From: Candidatus Paracaedibacter symbiosus | GTDB lineage: Bacteria; Pseudomonadota; Alphaproteobacteria; Paracaedibacterales; Paracaedibacteraceae | Direction: 5' to 3' | DNA: 64,000 nt | Assembly (NCBI RefSeq): GCF_000757605.1 | Contig: NZ_JQAK01000001.1 | Location: 1,452,627-1,516,626, forward strand | Part shown: positions 18,762-28,335 of the stretch, piece after piece | Position numbering within the stretch: position 1 is the stretch's first letter | Layout: each line of letters starts with the position of its first letter | Program-made: the position numbers and the translations under genes | Notes under the pieces: generated by a model | The model's input: only the letters and a program-made list of their open reading frames with translations | Databases searched by the model: none | What the model was told of the DNA's origin: nothing

Positions 18762-19271
18762 TTACTGTGTCATAATAAAGAACTTTAATATCAAGATATA
18801 GATAAGAGGACCTAAAACCAGCATCCATAATTGAGTGTTGGTCAGAAAAGAATTTTTGGTACGATCGCGCAATTGGTTAAACAAATCATACCACGTATAG
18901 GCCACAAAGTCTCCCTGCGAGACAATTCCTATCAAGTTCTTTTCATCATCTACAATCGGTAAATGTCGAAAACGCCCTTGACTCATTCGTCGCATTGAAT
19001 CAGTAACGGTATCGTTCATGTAAGCTGTCTTTGGACTCTTGGTCATGACAGCGGCAAGGTTTAGCTCTTCTACCTTTTTTTTCTTGCCACTCACTTTGAT
19101 CAAAAGATCACGTTCGGTAAAAATACCAACAACCTTTGTTCCTTCAATCACTACAACGGAGCCAACATTCCTTGCAACCATCGCTTCTATCGCTTCCATC
19201 AAGGGCGTTGTTTCTGGCATGGCAAGAACGTAAGTCTTATCTTTAAACTCTGGAATGTCGATGATACGCAT
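18762..19271 (-). CDS. Tandem CBS-domain protein with C-terminal membrane helix
   Basis: A 169-residue protein. Two CBS motifs are visible: residues about 15-70 (SVVVIEGTKVVGIFTERDLL) and about 75-130 (HLPIVDDEKNLIGIVSQGDFV). CBS pairs bind adenosine nucleotides and act as energy or ionic-strength sensors. Unusually, the last 25 residues are hydrophobic (LWMLVLGPLIYILILKFFI), which would tether the sensor to the inner membrane. It is monocistronic, with repeat-containing DNA upstream. Confidence 0.85.
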   Translation of the reverse strand: MRIIDIPEFKDKTYVLAMPETTPLMEAIEAMVARNVGSVVVIEGTKVVGIFTERDLLIKVSGKKKKVEELNLAAVMTKSPKTAYMNDTVTDSMRRMSQGRFRHLPIVDDEKNLIGIVSQGDFVAYTWYDLFNQLRDRTKNSFLTNTQLWMLVLGPLIYILILKFFIMTQ

Positions 19272-19654
19272 AGTTAGTCATACTTCCTCAGCTTCTGCTT
19301 ATAGGATAGTACGAATTAAATGAAAGGAAGTAGGCGTGATAAATCTATACGAAATCCCTTAGGTTCTGTGCACCTCCTTTCCCCATCATTCATTTGGGCC
19401 CTAATTTGCTTGCAAATTTTTCCAAATTTCTCGAAGGAGATAAACGACGACATCGAAATTTGGCATCATTTTCAGCTAAGAATATCTCAAAATCATCTTT
19501 GCGTGAATGAGGTGCACAGAACCTAGAATTCTCCCTGTATGAATTACAGTTTGACTATCTTTTGTAAACCTTTTGCGGAAGATGGGAATATTTTATGGAT
19601 AGAAGGGAACTTCAATCTTATGGAGTAATGAGTCTTTTTTATATTAACTTCGCT
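19272..19654. other. Intergenic region dominated by a family A repeat
   Basis: The stretch holds the best-preserved family A element (19360-19525). Outside it I see no gene; the remaining DNA carries the CBS gene's upstream region and the downstream side of rnhB. Confidence 0.7.
19360..19525. mobile_element. Family A MITE-like element, best copy (A1)
   Basis: A 166-bp element with perfect 16-bp terminal inverted repeats: TAGGTTCTGTGCACCT at 19360-19375 and AGGTGCACAGAACCTA at 19510-19525. Both ends are bounded by TA, as expected for a TA target duplication of IS630/Tc1-type elements. An internal inverted repeat (CCAAATTTC 19422-19430, GAAATTTGG 19455-19463) would form a second stem. There is no coding capacity. 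Related copies are at 30679-30841 and 33205-33382. Confidence 0.85.
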
Positions 19655-20278
19655 CTATTTCAACAATGCGGCAATGGGAGCAAAACTGCGCCGATGATGG
19701 AGGGTGACGCCGAAGTGCTTTAGCGCTTCGTGATGCTTAGCCGTACCATACCCTGCATTTTGGCGCCAGCCATACTCGGGAAATTCTTCATCAAGTTGGT
19801 GCATAAGACGATCGCGCGTGACTTTGGCAAGAATTGAGGCGGCGGCAATGGAATAGGATTTTTGGTCTCCCTTGACGATGGGGATGACTTGTTGGGGCAG
19901 GATCGGTTTCCTAATCCCATCAACGAGAGCGATGGTTGGTGTTGGGTTCAGTTCGGCTACGGCTCGCTGCATTGCAAGGCGTGTAGCCTGCCCAATATTG
20001 ATGGTATCAATCTCTTCAACGCTGGCAATGCCGATGCCATAACGAAACTCATCCAGGGGCAGTTGCATCAGTTGTTCAAAGATGGCCTCGCGCTTTTTTT
20101 CACTTAACTTTTTTGAATCATTTATCAAATTTAATAAAGTTCCTAGGTTGTTTTGATTTAAAAAGATACAAGCCCCCGCGACAACAGGGCCAGCCCAAGG
20201 ACCACAACCAGCTTCATCGATTCCTACGACAATGCCCGTATATTGTGATTCTAAATCGAAATTAGGAGTCTTCTTCAT
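19655..20278 (-). CDS. rnhB: Ribonuclease HII
   Basis: Endonuclease that cleaves RNA in RNA-DNA hybrids and removes misincorporated ribonucleotides; 207 residues from ATG 20278. Active-site acidic residues are visible in VVGIDEAGCGPWAGPVVAGA, in ALVDG and in KVTRDRLM. The GRG motif that reads the ribonucleotide junction is GCG here. A longer frame back to 20350 exists, but its extra N-terminus only reads across the antiporter gene, so ATG 20278 is chosen. The start overlaps the antiporter stop by 17 bases. Confidence 0.95.
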   Translation of the reverse strand: MKKTPNFDLESQYTGIVVGIDEAGCGPWAGPVVAGACIFLNQNNLGTLLNLINDSKKLSEKKREAIFEQLMQLPLDEFRYGIGIASVEEIDTINIGQATRLAMQRAVAELNPTPTIALVDGIRKPILPQQVIPIVKGDQKSYSIAAASILAKVTRDRLMHQLDEEFPEYGWRQNAGYGTAKHHEALKHFGVTLHHRRSFAPIAALLK

Positions 20279-21545
20279 CAATTGTGACAGGAATAGGTTT
20301 TTTTGTTTTTGTTTTAAGACGAGAATACCAACCAGATTCTCCCCCACCAATCGACAGAATGATTAAACGAAATAAACCCGGATGGCCATTCGTTGCCCGC
20401 AGTTTGAGACGACGGGCGATAGACAGCCAGACAGGACTGAAAGCTAGAGAGAGAACAGTCAAAGCAATAATCAACTTTTGCCCATAACTGTCAATGATCT
20501 TGGTTTCATAGCCAACCGTTGCGAGCAAAAAGGCAAATTCCCCCAGCTGGGCCAGAACAACACCGATCAAAAAAGACTGAGACCAAGGTAACCTTAAGAG
20601 ATGTAAGATCCCAATATTAAGGGCCGTTTTAACAATTGTAATCACAAAGAGCAGCACCAAGACCATGCCCCAATGGTCAATAATAAAATGTATATCCAAT
20701 AGCAAGCCAATGGAGAGGAAAAAAACCATCAACAACGTGCTTTGAATTGGTTGCGTTGTCTCCAAAAGGATAAGGCGTTCATGGGTGTTCCCTAGGACAA
20801 GTCCGGCTAAAAAGGCGCCGTAAGCAGCCGACAAGCCGATTAAACCGGAAATAGCAGCAGCAGCAAAACAAAAAGTTAGACATGCAAGGGGGGTTAATTC
20901 CTTAATGCCAGAAATCATCTGAGTCAGGGGAATGCGAACTCGTTGTTTGCGTGAAAGATAGGCAATGAGAACAATAATTAAACTGATCGATAAAACCAGT
21001 TTCATAATCAGACCATGATCAAATACCGATTTGCCGAGGTTGCGCAAAATCAAGATCATCGGGACGATAGCAAGGTCTTGGGCAATCAAAACGCCAATGG
21101 CATATTGTCCCGCCTCTGTTCGGTATTCGTTAATGTTTTCCAACATGTTGACGACCACAGCCGTTGAGGACAGCGACATGACAAAGCCGAAAAGCAAAGA
21201 CATTCCAACGGACCAACCAAACAGGGGGGCTAATAAAAAAGTGATCGTAAGGGCAGTGGCAATCTGAAGCGTTGTACATAATGTTGTGATCACCCACGCC
21301 TTTTTAAATGTACGTAAGTTGAGTTCCATCCCAACAACAAAAAGGAGTAACAGAACACCAAGTTCTGCCAAGGTGGAAACAAACTCGCGCGATTCCACAA
21401 GTCCAAGGCCCGAAGGGCCAAGAATGATTCCGGCTAAAATATATCCCAATATTGGAGGTTGCTTAAGGCGCACAAGGGCAAGGCCCCCAGCAAGCGCTGC
21501 AACCACAACAAGGGCAATTTCTGTTAAGTGTAATTCTGAATGCAT
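20262..21545 (-). CDS. CPA2-family monovalent cation:proton antiporter
   Basis: A 427-residue inner-membrane protein with about twelve hydrophobic helices. GYILAGIILGPSGLGLV, VLLLLFVVGMELNLRTFKKA and AYGAFLAGLVLGNT are signature segments of the Kef/Nha-type exchanger domain. It ends shortly after the transport domain and lacks the TrkA-N regulatory domain of KefB/KefC, so it is closer to short CPA2 exchangers. It would exchange Na+ or K+ for protons. It overlaps rnhB, so both are probably on one transcript. Confidence 0.88.
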   Translation of the reverse strand: MHSELHLTEIALVVVAALAGGLALVRLKQPPILGYILAGIILGPSGLGLVESREFVSTLAELGVLLLLFVVGMELNLRTFKKAWVITTLCTTLQIATALTITFLLAPLFGWSVGMSLLFGFVMSLSSTAVVVNMLENINEYRTEAGQYAIGVLIAQDLAIVPMILILRNLGKSVFDHGLIMKLVLSISLIIVLIAYLSRKQRVRIPLTQMISGIKELTPLACLTFCFAAAAISGLIGLSAAYGAFLAGLVLGNTHERLILLETTQPIQSTLLMVFFLSIGLLLDIHFIIDHWGMVLVLLFVITIVKTALNIGILHLLRLPWSQSFLIGVVLAQLGEFAFLLATVGYETKIIDSYGQKLIIALTVLSLAFSPVWLSIARRLKLRATNGHPGLFRLIILSIGGGESGWYSRLKTKTKKPIPVTIDEEDS

Positions 21546-21709
21546 GGTTAAACGTTAACATACCACAAAAGCTTGACGCAAACTCTAATTGGCTATTTTT
21601 TTAAATAAGAGTGAGTGAATTTTTTTAAGCGTAGAATTTGGACCTAGTATACAATTTAAATAAAATTATATACAATGAGGTTTGAAGAGAGGTTTAAGGG
21701 TGGTAAAAT

Positions 21710-22021
21710 ATGGTATTTGACGAATTTATGCACTGTCTTCTGGAGCTACAAACATCACTTTTGTCGATGCCGGAAGAATTAACCTTAACAACTGTATTTC
21801 AAAACGAACAAGATAGGCTTAGCGCCTTGCTAGAGAATCTTGGAGATTTTACTGAGGATGAGCAAGAAAGAGCAAGAGCCCAAATGAGACTGTTTGCAGA
21901 TCAGCTCAATCTTAAATTAGAGCAATTACAAGATCGTTTTGAGGGGTTGCGTCAAAATATTGACAATACTCAGTTGCGGCTCAAAGGAATGAAAGCGTAC
22001 ACCAAAGGCCGGATGATTTAA
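21710..22021 (+). CDS. Coiled-coil protein ahead of fliO-fliP
   Basis: A 103-residue, highly helical and charged protein without membrane segments. ALLENLGDFTEDEQERARAQ leads into a long heptad-like stretch up to residue 95. It abuts fliO directly (TAA then ATG), so it is in the flagellar export operon. By position and size it could be an export chaperone or a soluble assembly factor, but I do not recognise the family. Confidence 0.65.
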   Translation: MVFDEFMHCLLELQTSLLSMPEELTLTTVFQNEQDRLSALLENLGDFTEDEQERARAQMRLFADQLNLKLEQLQDRFEGLRQNIDNTQLRLKGMKAYTKGRMI

Positions 22022-22306
22022 ATGGACTTAATGGTGCTGGTCAAAACAATTGCTATTTTAGGACTGGTTGTGGGCTTGGTTTTGCTAATGGCAAAACTAG
22101 CACAAAAGCATCTTGCCGGTGGAAAGCTTACTTTTTATGGCCAAGAACGGGAGCTTAAGGTGTTGGAACGAATGGTAATCGATCCCAAGCGGAGTGTGAT
22201 TCGATTTCAAGATCATCATAATAGCTATCTGGTACTGTTGGGAAATCAAGGTGAATTATTGTTAAGTAAGCAGAAGCTAGGGAGCGCAGATGATAACACT
22301 TTATAG
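22022..22306 (+). CDS. fliO: Flagellar biosynthesis protein FliO-like
   Basis: A 94-residue protein with one N-terminal membrane helix (about residues 5-26) and a small basic cytoplasmic domain (LKVLERMVIDPKRSVIRFQD, YLVLLGNQGELLL), the layout of FliO/FliZ. FliO helps assemble FliP into the export gate. The 3' end overlaps the fliP start by 17 bases. Family identity is supported mainly by context and topology, because FliO sequences diverge widely. Confidence 0.8.
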   Translation: MDLMVLVKTIAILGLVVGLVLLMAKLAQKHLAGGKLTFYGQERELKVLERMVIDPKRSVIRFQDHHNSYLVLLGNQGELLLSKQKLGSADDNTL

Positions 22307-23033
22307 GCAATTAATTATCGGCGTTTGGTTGAGTTTTATTCTCATCACTCCAGGTATTGCTGAAAGTTTGACATTAGATTTAGGGAATGCCAATGGGTCA
22401 TTCAGTGGGCGGATGATTCAGCTGTTTCTTGTCTTTACAGTCTTAAGTGTAGCGCCCTCCCTCATTATTATGGTGACTTCTTTTACCCGCATTGTGGTAG
22501 TGTTGTCTTTTTTAAGGAACTCAATGGGCTTGCAGCAATCCCCGCCGAATATGGTATTAATTAGCTTGGCAATGTTTTTGACCGCCTTTGTTATGGGGCC
22601 TACCTTTGAAAAAGCTTATGAAGAGGGAATTGTCCCGTTGGTTGCGGAAAAAATTAAGGAAGAGGAAGCGGTTGAAAAATGCGTGCAGCCTTTTAAAGAG
22701 TTTATGTTAAGTAACGTGCGCGAGCAGGATTTAAGGCTATTTATGGATTTGGCTAAGATAGACCAAGTGATAGAGCCCAAAGCCACCCTGCTTAAGATTT
22801 TAGTGCCAGCCTTTATGATTAGTGAGCTTCGGCGGGCTTTTGAAATTGGTTTTTTGATCTTTATTCCCTTCTTAATTATCGATCTTGTGGTCGCCTCTGT
22901 CTTAATGTCCATGGGGATGATGATGCTGCCACCGGTGATGATTTCTTTGCCATTTAAGGTGATTTTTTTTGTATTGATTGATGGGTGGTTTTTGCTGTCA
23001 GGGAGTCTGGTCAATAGTTTTTCGCAACCTTAA
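22290..23033 (+). CDS. fliP: Flagellar type III export gate protein FliP
   Basis: A 247-residue protein that forms the core ring of the flagellar export gate in the inner membrane. It has an N-terminal signal peptide (cleaved in known FliP). The diagnostic MVTSFTRIVVVLSFLRNSMGLQQSPPNMVL follows, here split for length: VTSFTRIVVVLSFLRNS then GLQQSPPNMVLISLAMF. Four hydrophobic helices end with the SLPFKVIFFVLIDGW segment. fliQ and fliR do not follow; the flagellar cluster ends here. Confidence 0.93.
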   Translation: MITLYRQLIIGVWLSFILITPGIAESLTLDLGNANGSFSGRMIQLFLVFTVLSVAPSLIIMVTSFTRIVVVLSFLRNSMGLQQSPPNMVLISLAMFLTAFVMGPTFEKAYEEGIVPLVAEKIKEEEAVEKCVQPFKEFMLSNVREQDLRLFMDLAKIDQVIEPKATLLKILVPAFMISELRRAFEIGFLIFIPFLIIDLVVASVLMSMGMMMLPPVMISLPFKVIFFVLIDGWFLLSGSLVNSFSQP

Positions 23034-24547
<1,514 letters not shown>

Positions 24548-24607
24548 TTTGTTGTAAAATTTTATTAATTTATTAAGATTAAATTAATAATGTAGAGGAG
24601 GACTGTG

Positions 24608-25498
24608 ATGAGACTTTTATCAGTAGTCGGATTAAAAACAGGGGATGGGCGTCGAGCGACGCTTGTCCATTCCTCCTATTCTACGTCAAGACGGCTAAGC
24701 AGGATTGGCCGTAGGGTTAAGATTTCTCTCTTTTTAGCCACTCTTTTTCTGGCGATTTTCTTACAAGTCAAGCAATATTCAGTAGCCGTTCGAGTTCAAG
24801 AGTCGATGGTTAATTTTGTGGCCCCTGTCACGGAAATTCTTGCCAAACCCTATGGATGGATGATGAGTATTGGTGATTTTTTCCGTTCACATTCTGATTT
24901 AATGATGGAAAATCAATCCTTAAAACTACAGAATGACTTTTTAGTACGCCACAATCACAATCATAGCCAGGTTCACTCTGAAAACCTCAAATTAAAAGAC
25001 GCTTTAAACGTTAAATCCGTTGTGATGGAAGATATTGTTACAGCGCGAATTACTCATCACGTTTATGATGGTTATTCGGCCACTTATTTTATTGCTGCCA
25101 CTATTGCGGATGGTGTGAAGAAAAACAACCCAATTTTGACAACTTCTGGTTATTTACTTGGTCGGGTCCTTTCAGTGGGTGAAAAGAATACAAGATTTAT
25201 GCCGATTACTGATGTGAGTTCTCGTGTGCCAGTGCAGATTGGTTCTTCCGCTGATCATGCCATTTTAGCGGGCACAGGTAAGGGTGAGTTTATTCTGTCT
25301 CATATTGAGAATACGGCATCGATTCGTGTGGGTGACGAATTAGTCACCTCTGGTGTCGGTGGTGTTTTTGCCCCAGGTATCCCGGTAGCGGTTGTCAAAT
25401 CAATTGAAGGAACTAAAGTGACGGCAACATCGCTTGCAACGATTAAGGATCTTGATTTTGTCTTAGTCATTTCTCAATATCAGGAAGATACTGAGTAG
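24608..25498 (+). CDS. mreC: Rod shape-determining protein MreC
   Basis: A 296-residue periplasmic scaffold of the elongasome. A membrane helix follows a basic cytoplasmic tail (about residues 40-57), then a coiled coil (about 90-130, rich in Leu/Asn/Lys) and two beta domains with typical MreC segments (DGVKKNNPILTTSGYLLGRV, RVGDELVTSGVGGVFAPGIPV). ATG 24608 has AGGAGG six bases upstream; a GTG directly before it is less likely. Confidence 0.93.
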   Translation: MRLLSVVGLKTGDGRRATLVHSSYSTSRRLSRIGRRVKISLFLATLFLAIFLQVKQYSVAVRVQESMVNFVAPVTEILAKPYGWMMSIGDFFRSHSDLMMENQSLKLQNDFLVRHNHNHSQVHSENLKLKDALNVKSVVMEDIVTARITHHVYDGYSATYFIAATIADGVKKNNPILTTSGYLLGRVLSVGEKNTRFMPITDVSSRVPVQIGSSADHAILAGTGKGEFILSHIENTASIRVGDELVTSGVGGVFAPGIPVAVVKSIEGTKVTATSLATIKDLDFVLVISQYQEDTE

Positions 25499-25664
25499 TA
25501 TAACAGGGATCTTCAGTCAGGAAGAAATAAAGCAAGAAATAAAGACAGGCTTTTCCCTGCTTGTAATCAAGAAAATTCTACGTCCTTTAAGTCATTGCGA
25601 TGAGCGCGCTCTGTGGCATTCTCCTTGTGAGCACCTAGACCCTAACAAACTAAAAATTAATAAG

Positions 25665-26180
25665 ATGCATCAACCAGAATCACTATTAAACAAAATTAAT
25701 ATAAAAGCTCTCATCGTCCTTTGTTTATCTATGGCATTGGTTTTATTTTCTTTTATTCCAGTTTGGGCAAGTCTTGGCTTTTGTCCTAATTTTTTCATTA
25801 TGACACTTTATTTATGGTTGGTTTATAGGCCTGATCTGATTCAACTGCGTGGCCTTATTCTTGTTGGCTTATTTCAAGATGCTCTTTATGGTTATCCTTT
25901 AGGAATCTCAATTTTTGAAATTTTGCTGTTATATGCCCTTATCCAAGCGTTTAGGCGGTATATTTTACAAGAGTCATTTGGATTTATCTTTGCTGGATAC
26001 GCAGCATATTTATTGATTTATTCCCATATGAAATGGTTTATTTTATCGTATTTTAAGGGTGAATGGCTGTCCTATACGCCATTATTAAAGTTTATGGGAT
26101 TTAGTCTTTTGATTTATCCTGCTGTTTGTTCTTTAAGTTTGGCTATTCAAAAATATATTGACTATTCATTTAAAGATTAG
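25665..26180 (+). CDS. mreD: Rod shape-determining protein MreD
   Basis: A 171-residue, very hydrophobic protein with about five membrane helices. The FIPVWASLGFCPNFFIMTLYLW start and the GLFQDALYGYPLGIS motif are the usual MreD features. It bridges MreC and the PBP2-RodA pair. It lies 166 bases after mreC; that gap carries a GC-rich remnant of the short palindromic repeat family (25592-25640). Confidence 0.87.
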   Translation: MHQPESLLNKINIKALIVLCLSMALVLFSFIPVWASLGFCPNFFIMTLYLWLVYRPDLIQLRGLILVGLFQDALYGYPLGISIFEILLLYALIQAFRRYILQESFGFIFAGYAAYLLIYSHMKWFILSYFKGEWLSYTPLLKFMGFSLLIYPAVCSLSLAIQKYIDYSFKD

Positions 26181-26366
26181 CTTGATTTATCAAATACTAG
26201 TATGTTAGTCAGCGGTGGTTAATATGGACATGGAGTCGATAGATATTAATACCAGCAGGCGTTCTTCTATCGAGCTGATGATATAACATTAGTAGCATAA
26301 TTTTGATGTTATAGATCCTCAAAAAAAGGACTTTTTTAAACACCGAGCGAGAGATGGTGATTAAGT

Positions 26367-28166
26367 TTGATTGATAATGATAAGGAAAATTTATTTACCC
26401 GACGTGCCTTCATTTTAGGAGGGGCGCAAGCCTTGTTATTGTCAACTATTGTTGGCCGTATGTATTACCTTGAGATTTTGTCTAATCAGCATTATAAAAC
26501 GCTGTCCGATAAAAATCGGATTCATTCACGTTTAATTGCCCCCTTGCGCGGTCAGATCCTTGATCGTAAAGGTCAGGTGATTGCCACCAATCACAATGTG
26601 TACCGTGCCGTGATTGTCCGCGATCAGGCAGACGATTGGCGTGAAACTCTGGCAGTGGTGCAGCCTCTTTTGAAATTATCGGATGAGAATCTTGGCGCTA
26701 TTGCTAAAGATATCAAAAGCAAACCTAAATTCATTCCGGTCACTCTCAAGGAAAATATTTCTTGGGCAGAGGTGACGAAGCTTGAGCTGCATCTCCCAGA
26801 TTTACCGGGAGTGATGATTGAAGAAGGCCGGAATCGATTTTATCCTTATCCTTTTGAAACATCTCACTTCATTGGGTATGTGGCAACCCCCTCAGAGGCT
26901 GACTTGGATGGGGATCCACTCCTCGAATTGCCAGGTTTTAAAGTTGGCAAGAGTGGCCTCGAGAAAAGCCTTGAGCAAGATTTACGCGGGGTGCCAGGCA
27001 TCAAGCAAGTGGAAGTTAATGCGGTGCGTAAAGTGGTACGCGAATTGGCGACAGCTGAAGGGACCTCTGGACATAGTGTAGAGCTATCTCTTGATTTAGG
27101 CTTGCAGCAAACAGTCTATAACCGAATGCAAGAACATAACAGCGGGTCGGCAATTGTCCTTGATGTTAGAAGTGGCGAAATTTTAAGCTATGTCTCCGTG
27201 CCTGGGTTTGATAATAACCTCTTCGTGCATGGGATTCCCAAAAAAGAATGGAAGGAACTCCTGGATCACCCCTATAAAGCTCTGATAAACAAGCCAATTG
27301 CCGGACAATATTCTCCTGGGTCCACTTTCAAGATGGTTGTTGCGCTAGCGGCACTAGAATCTGGTGTAGTGGACCAGCACACAGCTGTGCATTGTTGCGG
27401 TCATGTAAACCTGGGCAGCCATAAATTCCATTGTTGGCGTAAGGGAGGGCATGGTTCTGTTAACCTGCAAATGGCGATTGCAGGATCTTGTGATACGTTT
27501 TTTTACCATGTGGCTGGCCTTATGGGAATCGATCGGATTGCAGCAATGGCCAAACGTTTTGGCTTTGGTGATATCACAGGAGTGGAGATTTCTGGGGAGA
27601 AAAAAGGGTTGGTTCCTTCGCGTAGCTGGAAGCAAATGGTTTTGGGGCGAGGGTGGAGTCTGGGAGAGACCTATAATGCGAGTATCGGCCAAGGGTATGT
27701 GTTGGCAACGCCGATGCAGTTAGCGGTAATGACAGCGCGTCTGGCGTCTGGTAAATGTGTCATGCCGACGTTTTTAAAGCGAGAAGAGGCCAATTTTCCT
27801 TCCCTTGATATTGATCCCAAGTTTTTGAAACTGGTGACGGAAGGAATGGATCAGGTAGTTAATGTCCCAGGCAATACAGCGTATGCGTCGCGCATTCCGT
27901 ATGTGGGGATGGAAATGGCGGGAAAGACCGCCACAACGCAGGTCCGTCGAATTACAGAAAAAGAACGTGCCTTAGGCCAAACAAACTCAGGTTCGTGGGT
28001 TTGGCATCACCGTGATCATGCCTTTTTTGTGGCTTTTGCCCCTGTGCATGACCCTAAATTTGCCACCGTTGTTTTGGTCGAGCATGGGGTGAGTGGCGGC
28101 AAGGTTGCTGGGCCCATTGCGCGCGATATTTTAATTGCAACTCAACAATTAATTAAAGATATATAA
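26367..28166 (+). CDS. mrdA: Penicillin-binding protein 2 (elongasome transpeptidase)
   Basis: A 599-residue class B PBP that cross-links peptidoglycan during cell elongation. It has an N-terminal anchor (about residues 12-30), a pedestal domain, and the active site S318-T-F-K321 (SPGSTFKMVVALAAL). The SxN-equivalent is AGSCDTFFYH. The third box reads GKTATTQV, so the usual KTG is KTA. The start is TTG 26367 with only a weak ribosome-binding site; it gives the expected short cytoplasmic tail ending RRAFILGG. rodA follows after a 169-base gap with repeat sequence. Confidence 0.94.
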   Translation: MIDNDKENLFTRRAFILGGAQALLLSTIVGRMYYLEILSNQHYKTLSDKNRIHSRLIAPLRGQILDRKGQVIATNHNVYRAVIVRDQADDWRETLAVVQPLLKLSDENLGAIAKDIKSKPKFIPVTLKENISWAEVTKLELHLPDLPGVMIEEGRNRFYPYPFETSHFIGYVATPSEADLDGDPLLELPGFKVGKSGLEKSLEQDLRGVPGIKQVEVNAVRKVVRELATAEGTSGHSVELSLDLGLQQTVYNRMQEHNSGSAIVLDVRSGEILSYVSVPGFDNNLFVHGIPKKEWKELLDHPYKALINKPIAGQYSPGSTFKMVVALAALESGVVDQHTAVHCCGHVNLGSHKFHCWRKGGHGSVNLQMAIAGSCDTFFYHVAGLMGIDRIAAMAKRFGFGDITGVEISGEKKGLVPSRSWKQMVLGRGWSLGETYNASIGQGYVLATPMQLAVMTARLASGKCVMPTFLKREEANFPSLDIDPKFLKLVTEGMDQVVNVPGNTAYASRIPYVGMEMAGKTATTQVRRITEKERALGQTNSGSWVWHHRDHAFFVAFAPVHDPKFATVVLVEHGVSGGKVAGPIARDILIATQQLIKDI

Positions 28167-28201
28167 ATATATGATTTTTTCTACTTTTAAACTTCAGATA
28201 T

Positions 28202-28320
28202 GTCACGCCAGAGACCTCAGTGCGAGGAATGAAGTAACGTGGCAATCTCCTCGAGAATTGGGAAGGAGATCATCCCACTCGCTGGTGCTCGTTTGCAATG
28301 ACGAGCCGTGGGTTTGAAGG
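28202..28320. repeat. Decayed GC-rich palindromic repeat between mrdA and rodA
   Basis: GCGAGGAATGAAGTAACG and TGGCAATCTCCTCG are followed downstream by CTCGTTTGCAATGACGAG, whose complement matches the left-end pattern CGTCATTGC..CGAGC. This is the structure of the GTCATTGCGAGGAGCGAAGCGACG-type repeats of intracellular bacteria. Fragments of the same family lie at 14568, 23215, 25592, 38395 and 39595. Confidence 0.6.
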
Positions 28321-28335
28321 GGCGAGTGGCATAGG

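Noticed and set aside
19320-19526. 68-codon plus-strand frame between CBS gene and rnhB
   Set aside because: It reads across the A1 repeat from end to end; the same frame is closed in copies A2 and A3.
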